A stretch of 64,000 nt of DNA from Methylocystaceae bacterium (lineage in GTDB: Bacteria > Pseudomonadota > Alphaproteobacteria > Rhodospirillales > Terasakiellaceae), in NCBI GenBank assembly GCA_013373205.1, contig JABXIG010000013.1, positions 1 to 64,000 of the forward strand. Direction: 5' to 3'. Below are positions 18,534 to 25,769 of the stretch, in pieces. Position numbers and translations under genes: made by a program. The notes beneath the pieces were generated by a model. That model saw only the letters and a program-made list of their open reading frames with translations, was not told where the DNA came from and did not search any database. Positions within the stretch are counted from its first letter, which is position 1. The number at the start of each line of letters is the position of its first letter.

Positions 18534-18974
18534 ATGAGTGATACGACACAAACCAATGCCATGGCAGAAATTGCACTGGCTCTTGCCATGGGGTTCTTTT
18601 CCATCATGGTGTTGACCATGGTTTCCATGGGCAGCGGCATGGTCAGTCAAGCAGCACAGTCCAGCATCAAGGAAGATCCGATCAATATTGCAAAAACGGC
18701 TGAACAAAGTAAGCGCGCGCCTAAAGAGGGTGAAGCATCAGCCGTGGCACCTGAAAATTTGGTGATTTTTTATCACGGACACTACCTTGATAACCAGCTT
18801 CAGCCTGTTGATCCGTCGGACCTAATGGGGCGTGATAAAGTTGTTCTTGCTGTGTCCCCCGATCTGTCCATGTCTAAAACCATGCAAGCGCGCAAGACAC
18901 TTGCTGTTCAGGATATCACGGTTGTCGTCCTAAACGAAAAATGGCTTATGGCGTTGAAGGAGGCCGCGCTATGA
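18534..18974 (+). CDS. ExbD/MotB-like single-span membrane protein, cluster gene 2
   Basis: The protein has 146 residues: a short cytoplasmic start, one hydrophobic helix (about 13-34, EIALALAMGFFSIMVLTMVS) and a periplasmic region of about 100 residues with strands such as NLVIFYHGHYL, KVVLAVSPDLSM and ITVVVLNE. Length, topology and the small C-terminal alpha/beta domain match ExbD/TolR/ZorB-type stator partners. The usual helix Asp is replaced by Glu at residue 12, if the role is the same. The identity is inference from layout; a MotA/TolQ/ExbB-like partner lies at 24792-25289. It overlaps the transglycosylase start as ATGA. Confidence 0.6.
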   Translation: MSDTTQTNAMAEIALALAMGFFSIMVLTMVSMGSGMVSQAAQSSIKEDPINIAKTAEQSKRAPKEGEASAVAPENLVIFYHGHYLDNQLQPVDPSDLMGRDKVVLAVSPDLSMSKTMQARKTLAVQDITVVVLNEKWLMALKEAAL

Positions 18975-19666
18975 AACACATCACCCTTGTCTGGTTGCTG
19001 GCCTTGTTTATGGCAGCCGCCATTCTTTCAACTGCCGAAGCGGCAAGCCGGTTTGAGATTAAACAAATGGTCATGAGCGAAGCCAGCCGATCTAACGTTC
19101 CGGTTTCTCTTGCCATGGCAGTTGCTAAGGTGGAGTCTGATTTTAATGCCCGTGCGCTGAGTTCGGCCGGGGCACGCGGTGTCATGCAGATTATGCCAGC
19201 AACGGCACAAAAAGAATTTGGTGTTCATCCTGATCGTCTTTGGAACGCTGAAACCAATATTCGCTTGGGGGTGCAGTTTCTCGAACAGCTTTATGACCAA
19301 TATGATGGGCGCTGGGATCTCGTTTTGTCTCATTATAATGGCGGCACGGTGAAAAGCGGGCGTCCGCATGGTTTTACCGTGGCCTATGTCAATAAAGTGC
19401 AGAAATGGCAAAAAATCTACAGTGAGCAGGCAAGCCTATGGGAAGCCATTGATGAATCCCCGATCATAACGGCATCAGATGATTACAAGGTTGCCGACTT
19501 GCAGGAATGGCGCACACGTGATCTGGAAGAACCTTATATCGAAGATGATTTCTATGAAGAAGACCATTATGTCGATGATTGGGCAGAAACCCGCATCATC
19601 ATTGTGGAACGCCGTGATGACTGGGGATGGCGTCACCCGCCACCGCCGCGTGGGCATTTCCGTTGA
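18971..19666 (+). CDS. Lytic transglycosylase (SLT domain), cluster gene 3
   Basis: This is a periplasmic peptidoglycan lytic transglycosylase of 231 residues from ATG 18971. A signal peptide ends STAEAA. The SLT domain carries the catalytic Glu in AKVESDFNARALSSAGARG, then VMQIMPATAQ and the SHYNGG motif. After the domain, about 80 residues are acidic (EEPYIEDDFYEEDHYVDDW) and then change to RIIIVERRDD and a HPPPPRGHFR terminus. This tail is unusual and resembles the VIVEERPR segment of the glycine-zipper protein and the Pro/Arg end of the caspase. It could open the wall for assembly of the cluster's apparatus. Confidence 0.88.
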   Translation: MKHITLVWLLALFMAAAILSTAEAASRFEIKQMVMSEASRSNVPVSLAMAVAKVESDFNARALSSAGARGVMQIMPATAQKEFGVHPDRLWNAETNIRLGVQFLEQLYDQYDGRWDLVLSHYNGGTVKSGRPHGFTVAYVNKVQKWQKIYSEQASLWEAIDESPIITASDDYKVADLQEWRTRDLEEPYIEDDFYEEDHYVDDWAETRIIIVERRDDWGWRHPPPPRGHFR

Positions 19667-19715
19667 TTAGGATGGATGATCGCTATATCCTCACCCTATC
19701 AATGGGGAGATGGAC

Positions 19716-21146
19716 GTGGACAACACAGAATCATTGTTATTGCGCGCAGGGGGAAAAGATCAGCTTTTAGCTGATTTCTGTGCGTTGAAAGAGGCTTTGA
19801 CTCTGGAAGGGTTGCCCAAATATGCAGAACGTCCCGTTCTTGAAAATTTAGCAAAGTTCCTTACGGCCCAAAGCGGTGGCCCGCACAAAGATATCGCCCT
19901 TTATGAATTGGCCCATCTCGTTTATGGCGTGGCCGATCATTTGGGAAAAGACAGGGTGACGGATTTTTTCCTCAGTCCTGATAAAGCGAGCCCTAATCGT
20001 TATCAGTCCCTTTTTGCAGATAGTTGTGATGAACAGGGTCTCAAGCTGATTTATGATGATGGGGTTTTTGTCATTCGTTATGGTCGCATGGGGTTTCTTT
20101 GTGCGCTTTATGAATTTTTGTGTTCGATGGATGGCTTTAGCCATTTTGCAGATATTACCGCTACTTTCGAGAAATTGACGAATGGTCCCCTAACGGGTTC
20201 TTCTTTAAGAACATGTGCCAATACCTTGGGATCAATCTTGCGCAAATACCGTATGGCTTATCTGACAAGCGCCGCCGGGGATGGTAAATTCACACAGGTT
20301 TATAAGTTTTTGCATGAAAATTCCCACGATGGGCAGATTATTTTAAAGGACGATTCGGTTTTGGACTTCTGGTGCCTCCATAACAAAGGCAAAGAGTACA
20401 AAGGATACCGAACCGTGTTTGATTTATTTTCTGACTTCGCCCACGCTTTTGAAGAAAGCCAACGCGGGCAGAACGCCCATCGCGCCGCCCCGCTTGGTCT
20501 GGATCATGAGGCAGGTGAGATCGATCTTGCCCATGATGATGTAGAAACCGCGATGTTGGAAGAGTGGTCTTCTCCCTTCGATATTTTTGATGAAGATGAC
20601 TTTAGCGATATTCGCTTTTTCAAAAAGAAATCGGAACGTGGACCTATTGAAAATCTGATGGCTTATGGACCCGATGCGTTGCGCTTGCCTGTGGCATTTG
20701 TGCGCTATGAAGTTTTTGGACAAGTGCAATCGGGCATCACCAATGATTTACAGGTGGGTCGTGGTAAGGCATCCGTTGAACAACGCATGAGCTGTGACGC
20801 GGCTGTGAGCTATGAAGATCGGGTTAAAGAATGCATTGCGATCCGCAGCCATATTAAAGCCTTGCAAGCTTCCAGCCTGCATGTGTTAGCTCAGGATCAG
20901 GATGAAAAGGTGGTGTCGTTCACGCAAAAAGCCTTTAGCAAAATGACCCGCAAAGGCTTTGATGATCAGGCACTGGGAAAATCCGATGTGTTTGCCAAGG
21001 CGGCCGATGCGCTTGTCGTCATGGAACGTCAGTTGGATCGTTATATCGAGAACTTGGAAGCACAAAACTTAAAAACTCTGTTTGATCAGGACCGTGCGAC
21101 CTTTCAAAATGAATTTAGCCAACTTTATAAGGAGGCCGTGACATGA
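19716..21146 (+). CDS. Unrecognised soluble protein, cluster gene 4
   Basis: The family is not recognised. The protein has about 476 residues, no signal peptide and no membrane helix, so it is probably cytoplasmic. I prefer the GTG at 19716, which has GGGGAG six bases before it; the ATG at 19710 sits directly against that sequence. Mostly helical by appearance, it has an acidic middle (residues 270-305, with EEWSSPFDIFDEDDFSD) and a C-terminal heptad-like helix (VMERQLDRYIENLEAQNLKTL). It overlaps the next gene as ATGA. It may be a cytoplasmic scaffold or regulator of the apparatus. Confidence 0.7.
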   Translation: MDNTESLLLRAGGKDQLLADFCALKEALTLEGLPKYAERPVLENLAKFLTAQSGGPHKDIALYELAHLVYGVADHLGKDRVTDFFLSPDKASPNRYQSLFADSCDEQGLKLIYDDGVFVIRYGRMGFLCALYEFLCSMDGFSHFADITATFEKLTNGPLTGSSLRTCANTLGSILRKYRMAYLTSAAGDGKFTQVYKFLHENSHDGQIILKDDSVLDFWCLHNKGKEYKGYRTVFDLFSDFAHAFEESQRGQNAHRAAPLGLDHEAGEIDLAHDDVETAMLEEWSSPFDIFDEDDFSDIRFFKKKSERGPIENLMAYGPDALRLPVAFVRYEVFGQVQSGITNDLQVGRGKASVEQRMSCDAAVSYEDRVKECIAIRSHIKALQASSLHVLAQDQDEKVVSFTQKAFSKMTRKGFDDQALGKSDVFAKAADALVVMERQLDRYIENLEAQNLKTLFDQDRATFQNEFSQLYKEAVT

Positions 21147-21670
21147 ACAAATATGTGATTGACCTTGCCTTAAAAGAGGTGGCACAAGCTCATTTCGTAG
21201 ATCAAGATAACGCGCGTTCTTTAATGAATAGCCATGCAGAAGGTTCTTTGGCGGCAAGCCGGATTTATCGCTATGTCATGGGTGGGCAGGATGACACTGT
21301 GGCAAAAGCGGTGCGTGAAAATTTATCCGTGCGTCGGATATATCGTGAGCTTTTGGCGAAAACATCTGCCTTTTATATCCCCGAAGCTTTGGCCGCCAGC
21401 ACAGAAGAGTATCCGGAACGTCATGGCGAAGGCTGTCTGGTCCGACTTCAGGATTCACGCGCGCAGGCGGATCAGGTTTATCTGATTATTGAAGTGAAAG
21501 ATCAGCGCCGGGACTTACCTAAAAGCCTGACGCTCTTTGGGGTCGAGGATAAGATGGTAAGCCTTGACTTGCCCGCCGGACGCAATGGTGTGGTGCAAAC
21601 CATCATTGACCGGTCATCCCTTGCAGCCGTGCTACTGGCCGACCCAAAGACGGAGATTTTCCTCAGGTGA
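21143..21670 (+). CDS. Unrecognised small soluble protein, cluster gene 5
   Basis: The protein has 175 residues with no signal peptide or membrane segment. The N-terminal half is helical (KEVAQAHFVDQDNARSLMNSH, AKAVRENLSVRRIYREL) and the C-terminal half looks like a small beta domain (VYLIIEVKDQR, KMVSLDLPAGRNGVVQTIID). I do not recognise it. It overlaps both neighbours (ATGA upstream, GTGA downstream), so all three are translationally coupled and probably needed in balanced amounts. Confidence 0.7.
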   Translation: MNKYVIDLALKEVAQAHFVDQDNARSLMNSHAEGSLAASRIYRYVMGGQDDTVAKAVRENLSVRRIYRELLAKTSAFYIPEALAASTEEYPERHGEGCLVRLQDSRAQADQVYLIIEVKDQRRDLPKSLTLFGVEDKMVSLDLPAGRNGVVQTIIDRSSLAAVLLADPKTEIFLR

Positions 21671-22725
21671 GACGTATCGCCATATTGATTGCCACAACGG
21701 GTGGGCCTGTCCTTGTGGACCGGATCACGCCGGAGCCGGCCCCGCAATCCATGGTCTGTTTAAGACGGCAATCCGATGTGTTGCCGATTAGTGCAGACTA
21801 TGATGATTTTGTGCGTCCCGGCAGCGGGGTCATCATGCGCGAATTTGGCCCCTATGAAGAAGGTGCCTTCCGTCTGGATGTGAGCGATGTGATCGGCACG
21901 GGGTTAAGCTGGCAACTGGGCGTCTTTGCTGCCCATGCGATCTTTGAATCTGATGAACATGTTCTGTCTGATCTGGAAACGGCCGATCAGATTATCTGGC
22001 TGACAGGCACAGTTGATTATGATCTGAATGTTGGGGATGTGGACCATATGGCTGAAAAGGTCGAAAGTTCGGCCCTCATGCTGTCTGAATATATTACAAA
22101 AGGCACCCCGATTATTTTTGCAGCCGGACAGGAAAATGCCAAGTTTCTGGAAGACCATCAACCGCCACAAGGGATCACGGTTGTTTCACTTGAAAATACC
22201 AATGATCTTTTAAAAGTTTTGGGCCTTGTCAAAGAAGTCCCTGCCCAGGCCCCTAGCCGCAATACAAGTTTTTGGCCCATGGCGGTGCTGGCGCTTTTGG
22301 CTGTTGGCGCTGTTTTTGCCTATAGCCAACAAGAAACGGTGTCTGAAAAAACTGAAGAGGTTGCTTTAGAAATTGATGTGACCTCGGACCGTGGTGAAAA
22401 TCCGATTTTCTTTTATGGGGATTATCTGAACCTGTGGGTTGAGGTGACGCAGGAAGCCTGGGTCAGCTGTTTTTATAAACAGGTCGATGGCACCATTTTC
22501 CAACTCTATCCCAATGATAAGGTGGTTGAGGTCCAAAGCTTTTCCCCCAAGCACAAACACGTCCTTTCAGGCGGGAACAATGCCACGTTCGCCATTCAGT
22601 TCGGCCCACCGGCAGGCAAGGAAGAAGTGCGCTGTTACGCAAGCCCCAATCAGATTGACATCGACCCTGAAAATCCACCGCATGATGTGGCGGTTGATGT
22701 GTTGCGTTTTGATTTGAAACCTTAA
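21667..22725 (+). CDS. Single-span membrane protein with periplasmic DUF4384 domain, cluster gene 6
   Basis: The protein has 352 residues and starts at a GTG that overlaps the previous stop. Residues 1-195 form a globular, probably cytoplasmic domain (starting RRIAILIATTGGPVLVDR). A single helix lies at about 202-219 (FWPMAVLALLAVGAVFAYS). The rest is a DUF4384-type domain, recognised by GDYLNLWVEVTQEAWVSCFY followed by VDGTIFQLYPN. DUF4384 is often found with secreted or caspase-containing systems. The topology would connect cytoplasm and periplasm. It ends the first transcription unit; a two-hairpin repeat lies 3 nt beyond its stop. Confidence 0.75.
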   Translation: MRRIAILIATTGGPVLVDRITPEPAPQSMVCLRRQSDVLPISADYDDFVRPGSGVIMREFGPYEEGAFRLDVSDVIGTGLSWQLGVFAAHAIFESDEHVLSDLETADQIIWLTGTVDYDLNVGDVDHMAEKVESSALMLSEYITKGTPIIFAAGQENAKFLEDHQPPQGITVVSLENTNDLLKVLGLVKEVPAQAPSRNTSFWPMAVLALLAVGAVFAYSQQETVSEKTEEVALEIDVTSDRGENPIFFYGDYLNLWVEVTQEAWVSCFYKQVDGTIFQLYPNDKVVEVQSFSPKHKHVLSGGNNATFAIQFGPPAGKEEVRCYASPNQIDIDPENPPHDVAVDVLRFDLKP

Positions 22726-22728
22726 TGT

Positions 22729-22795
22729 GCTCCTGTGAAGACAGGAGCCTTTCTATGATGGGCTTGATCTTTAAAGATTCCTGCCTTCGCAGGAA
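22729..22795. repeat. Composite palindromic repeat (two hairpins), copy 2
   Basis: GCTCCTGT-gaag-ACAGGAGC (22729-22748) and TTCCTGC-cttc-GCAGGAA (22778-22795) are perfect stems 29 nt apart, just after the DUF4384 gene. The arrangement and second hairpin match copy 1 at 5288-5350. The first hairpin is followed by CTTTCT, so it may also terminate the upstream transcription unit. Confidence 0.65.
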
Positions 22796-22822
22796 AACAA
22801 AATAAACTTTTGTTATTTTTCC

Positions 22823-22851
22823 TCAAAAAAACGCCTCTGTTCTCTCCATAG
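22823..22851 (+). promoter_or_regulatory. Shared promoter-like element, copy B
   Basis: This is the second copy of the TCAAAAA...CTCTCCATAG element also present at 17609-17636, here 36 nt before the lipoprotein start at 22888. Between the two copies the A-run, the CGC core and the CTCTCCATAG end are conserved. It probably starts the second transcription unit of the envelope cluster. Confidence 0.55.
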
Positions 22852-22887
22852 ACCTGTTAACAGGATTAACTTGATGGAGTGAGGAGC

Positions 22888-23457
22888 ATGTTTGCTTTTT
22901 CGAAATTCACTAAAAAACGAGCCGTGACAGGCTTAAGTTTCGCTCTTGTCGGGGTGGCTTTGTCGGCTTGTGTGACGCAACCGCCATCCTTTGGGGAGGG
23001 CATTGATTTTCGCGAAGCACGCTATAATGAAATTTCAGCGATGCGTGAATATCGCGATTGCCGCGATCATGCTTTGGAGCTGGATCGTGAAGCTCAGACC
23101 AATCACGATGGCGCCAAATATCTGGCAAGTGCGCGCATGATCGAAAAATGCGAGGCCAAGCTCGGTCCTGATGTGGCTGATATTGCTGTGGATGAACGGA
23201 TGCGCGCGTATGCATTGACCATCCAGAATCATTTAAAAGGCGGTGATGTTGAACAGGCTCGCGTCAATTTGGATAAGTTCAGCAGTAACTTTGATGGTCG
23301 TGATCTCTATTTCGCCGATGGATCATCCTTCATTCAAACCATGGAAGTGTTGCTTGGTAAACGCGGGGCTGCCTCTTTGGGGCGTTACAGTGATGCCAAT
23401 GTGAACAAGGGTCTGAAAAGTGAATTACGTCGTGTTCGTTATTGGGAACGCAACTAG
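22888..23457 (+). CDS. Lipoprotein, cluster gene 7
   Basis: The protein has 189 residues from ATG 22888, which has GAGGAG just before it. A basic N-terminus and hydrophobic stretch lead to the lipobox ALSAC, so the Cys should be lipidated. The mature part is helical with TPR-like spacing (AMREYRDCRDHALELDREAQ, AKYLASARMIEKCEAKLG, GGDVEQARVNLDKFSSNF). The function is not recognised. As first gene of the second unit it could anchor the apparatus to a membrane. Confidence 0.7.
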   Translation: MFAFSKFTKKRAVTGLSFALVGVALSACVTQPPSFGEGIDFREARYNEISAMREYRDCRDHALELDREAQTNHDGAKYLASARMIEKCEAKLGPDVADIAVDERMRAYALTIQNHLKGGDVEQARVNLDKFSSNFDGRDLYFADGSSFIQTMEVLLGKRGAASLGRYSDANVNKGLKSELRRVRYWERN

Positions 23458-23473
23458 GGTTTAGGAGGTCATC

Positions 23474-24382
23474 ATGTCAGAATTTCCCTTAATGATACAA
23501 CAGACAAGCCCTTCAAGATTGGCAACTGTGCTGGGGGCTGTGTTTTTGGGTGGTGTGATCCTTGTTGGTTCGGCTTCGGTGGCTTTATCATCGCCGAAAT
23601 GGACACCGCAAAGTTCAGAACGTTTGGTGAAGCTGCCGCCCAGTTATTTACAAAAATCCATCGATCATGATTTTGCGAATTCCGAACTGGGCACCGCAAT
23701 TCAGGAAAAAGAAGAAAACCTGTCTTTGAAAGGCAGCACACTTGGTGATTTGCAACAAGCCATCGAAACAGCAGACGGTGATGTTCGTGCCGATTTGCGC
23801 CATCAGTTTCTGGCTGAAAAGCGCAACTACCTTGCTATGATGTCGGAACGTAACGAACTGCGCCGCAAACATCTGATGACCAAACGTCGCCTGTTTGACG
23901 ATATGTTAAGCCGCTTGTCTGCCGAAGAAGGTGAAATGACGCCGGAAAAAGAAGAATTACTGGCCTTACAAGATGCGGCAGCAGAACGGTTTGAAAGTTC
24001 GCTGGCAAAAGTCGATCAACGTTTATTTGAAGCGCCTGATTTGGAAGAAAGCAAATATTCTAAACAATATGCGCAGAATAAAACGGCGATTGAACAATTG
24101 GTTGCCCGTATCGATACCCACAAGATGAATGAAATGCCTATGGCTGAAAATGGTGTGATTATGACCCGCGAAGAACATGTGCGACGCATGGTGGCTGATG
24201 TGCAGACCGAACTGGCTGTGCTGGATCAGGAAGAAACCATTCTGGGCTATATGGCCAAACTGGTTGCGCTGGATGCCATGGCATTGGCCGAAGACGGTCT
24301 GGATGAGGAATTAATCGATAGTGACGTCGCCCAAAATTCTTTAACCCCGGCTAAAAACGTTTCGTTCTTTTTAAATAATTAA
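23474..24382 (+). CDS. Membrane-anchored periplasmic coiled-coil protein, cluster gene 8
   Basis: The protein has 302 residues with an excellent AGGAGGT site before ATG 23474. One hydrophobic helix (about 15-36, LATVLGAVFLGGVILVGSAS) is followed by a long charged, helical region rich in Glu, Leu and Arg (for example DLQQAIETADGDVRADLRHQ and LSRLSAEEGEMTPEKEELLA), consistent with a periplasmic coiled coil. The family is not recognised. It may span or brace the periplasm beside the TonB-like proteins. Confidence 0.68.
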   Translation: MSEFPLMIQQTSPSRLATVLGAVFLGGVILVGSASVALSSPKWTPQSSERLVKLPPSYLQKSIDHDFANSELGTAIQEKEENLSLKGSTLGDLQQAIETADGDVRADLRHQFLAEKRNYLAMMSERNELRRKHLMTKRRLFDDMLSRLSAEEGEMTPEKEELLALQDAAAERFESSLAKVDQRLFEAPDLEESKYSKQYAQNKTAIEQLVARIDTHKMNEMPMAENGVIMTREEHVRRMVADVQTELAVLDQEETILGYMAKLVALDAMALAEDGLDEELIDSDVAQNSLTPAKNVSFFLNN

Positions 24383-24406
24383 GTCCTTGATGAAGGAGAT
24401 GATCTT

Positions 24407-24790
24407 ATGAAAACCAAGTTTTTAATTCTCGCTGGTGCAGCCTTTATGGCTTTTGCAACGGCTGCTCAAGCTGGCACCCTTGAAAATCTGGAACGCGAAC
24501 GTTCCATGACCGTTAATACTTTCCTTGATTCAAGCCTGAGTGTGGATGAACGACAAGCCAAGCTGGATAGTCAACGCCGCCGTCTGGTCGATCTGGAACG
24601 GATTGTCATGCGTGACAAATCCTTGCGTGGTCAAAATACTAAAACCGTGCGGATTGCGTTTCAAAATTATGACGTAACGTTCCTTGGTCATGCCTCGGCT
24701 GAAAAGGGCCATACGATGGTGGATCACTGGTTGACCCAGTTTGGTGTCTCTACTGATAGCTTAATGTCCACCCGTGTCGGGAGCCGATAA
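24407..24790 (+). CDS. Small secreted protein, cluster gene 9
   Basis: The protein has 127 residues. A clear signal peptide ends ATAAQAG near residue 23. The mature part begins with a helical charged segment (ENLERERSMTVNTFLDSSL) and ends in a short mixed region (FQNYDVTFLGHASAEKGHTM). The ribosome binding site AAGGAGA is strong. I do not recognise the family; it should be a soluble periplasmic component. Its stop is separated by one base from the next start. Confidence 0.68.
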   Translation: MKTKFLILAGAAFMAFATAAQAGTLENLERERSMTVNTFLDSSLSVDERQAKLDSQRRRLVDLERIVMRDKSLRGQNTKTVRIAFQNYDVTFLGHASAEKGHTMVDHWLTQFGVSTDSLMSTRVGSR

Positions 24791-24791
24791 A

Positions 24792-25289
24792 ATGAAACAG
24801 GCCCTTCACATGGCAGACAGCGGCTCACGTGCCTTAAGCTACCTGTTGGGGGCTTTATGTATCGGGTTGGCCGCAGCCGTTTATGCTACATCACAAGCCC
24901 CGGGCGCGATTGCGCAATGGACCCTTGAAGTCTTTGGCGTGTCGTTTGTGGCCCTTTTTTCCCTCCTTGTTTTTGTGTCTCTTTTCAGCTGGGTTCGCAT
25001 GGGGCAAGTCCCCCAAAACCGTGATTTTTGGCTGGAAGTGGGCTTGCATGGTGCCAATGGGGTCTCTACGCTTGCACTGACTTTTACTTTGTTAGGGATC
25101 AGTCTGGGCATTGGCACGTTGGCAGAACAGGAACTGACACCGCAAACCGTACAGTCCATTATTCAGGAACTGACCAAACATTTTTCACTCGCCTTCTTAA
25201 CCACCGTTGTGGGGTTACCGTCTGCGGCTGTGCTGCGCGCGGTGTTGTCCATTACCCATCAACGTCAGCTGACAGGAGATCCCTCATGA
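24792..25289 (+). CDS. MotA/TolQ/ExbB-like proton channel protein, cluster gene 10
   Basis: The protein has 165 residues and four hydrophobic helices (about 14-32, 50-68, 91-111, 129-150). The last two match the core of the MotA/TolQ/ExbB family. Helix 3 is ALTFTLLGISLGIGTLA, where the family has a TLGLLGT-like motif. Helix 4 is FSLAFLTTVVGLPSAAVLRA, where the family has an A..T..GL..A.P pattern. Such proteins form a ring that uses proton flow to move a partner; the likely partner here is the ExbD-like protein at 18534. No large cytoplasmic domain is present. It overlaps the next gene as ATGA. Homology is by eye, so moderately sure. Confidence 0.68.
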   Translation: MKQALHMADSGSRALSYLLGALCIGLAAAVYATSQAPGAIAQWTLEVFGVSFVALFSLLVFVSLFSWVRMGQVPQNRDFWLEVGLHGANGVSTLALTFTLLGISLGIGTLAEQELTPQTVQSIIQELTKHFSLAFLTTVVGLPSAAVLRAVLSITHQRQLTGDPS

Positions 25290-25756
25290 AATATCTTGTC
25301 TTTAATTGTGCTGTTTTTCTTGCACTGGCTTATTTGATCGTCGGTGGGGAAAAGGCTGAACAGGTGACACAAAAGATCACACAATCCTTGGAACCTGCGG
25401 TCGAACAAACCATTTCAAAACCTTTGCCCGCAAAGACGATTATGGAAGAAAAGCCGGAACCTGTTCGACAGGTTGTGAAAAAGGAAGAGGTCAAACCGGT
25501 TGAAAAACCCGTTGTTAAAACAGCACCGCCGCCTATGCCTAAAGCTGTTGAAGTCGCGAAGGTTGAACCCAAGAAAGCGCCGTCACGATTTTCTGAAACT
25601 GCCGTGCCCACGAAACCTGCCCTGGTTTCAAAAACGCCAACTGTTGAAGAAACCGTGGAAGAAACTGAACTGGAAACAGCAAAAGAACGTTCCCGTGATT
25701 TACGCCGGATGGTGGCGGATATGGAACGGATGTTTGCTGAAAAAATGACCCGCTAA
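25286..25756 (+). CDS. TonB-like Pro/Lys/Glu-rich single-span protein 1, cluster gene 11
   Basis: The protein has 156 residues. An N-terminal helix (about 4-21, LVFNCAVFLALAYLIVGG) is followed by an extended region rich in Pro, Lys, Glu and Val (KPEPVRQVVKKEEVKPVEKP, KTAPPPMPKAVEV) and a C-terminal charged helix (KERSRDLRRMVADMERMFAE). The layout is that of TonB/TolA energy transducers, but no TonB C-terminal domain is present. It directly follows and overlaps the ExbB-like gene, as TonB-type genes often do. The start ATG 25286 has AGGAG upstream. Confidence 0.66.
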   Translation: MKYLVFNCAVFLALAYLIVGGEKAEQVTQKITQSLEPAVEQTISKPLPAKTIMEEKPEPVRQVVKKEEVKPVEKPVVKTAPPPMPKAVEVAKVEPKKAPSRFSETAVPTKPALVSKTPTVEETVEETELETAKERSRDLRRMVADMERMFAEKMTR

Positions 25757-25769
25757 CAGGACAAGCCTG

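Noticed and set aside
15186-22795. Hairpin repeats as a CRISPR array
   Set aside because: The copies are thousands of bases apart with no regular spacers and no cas genes.
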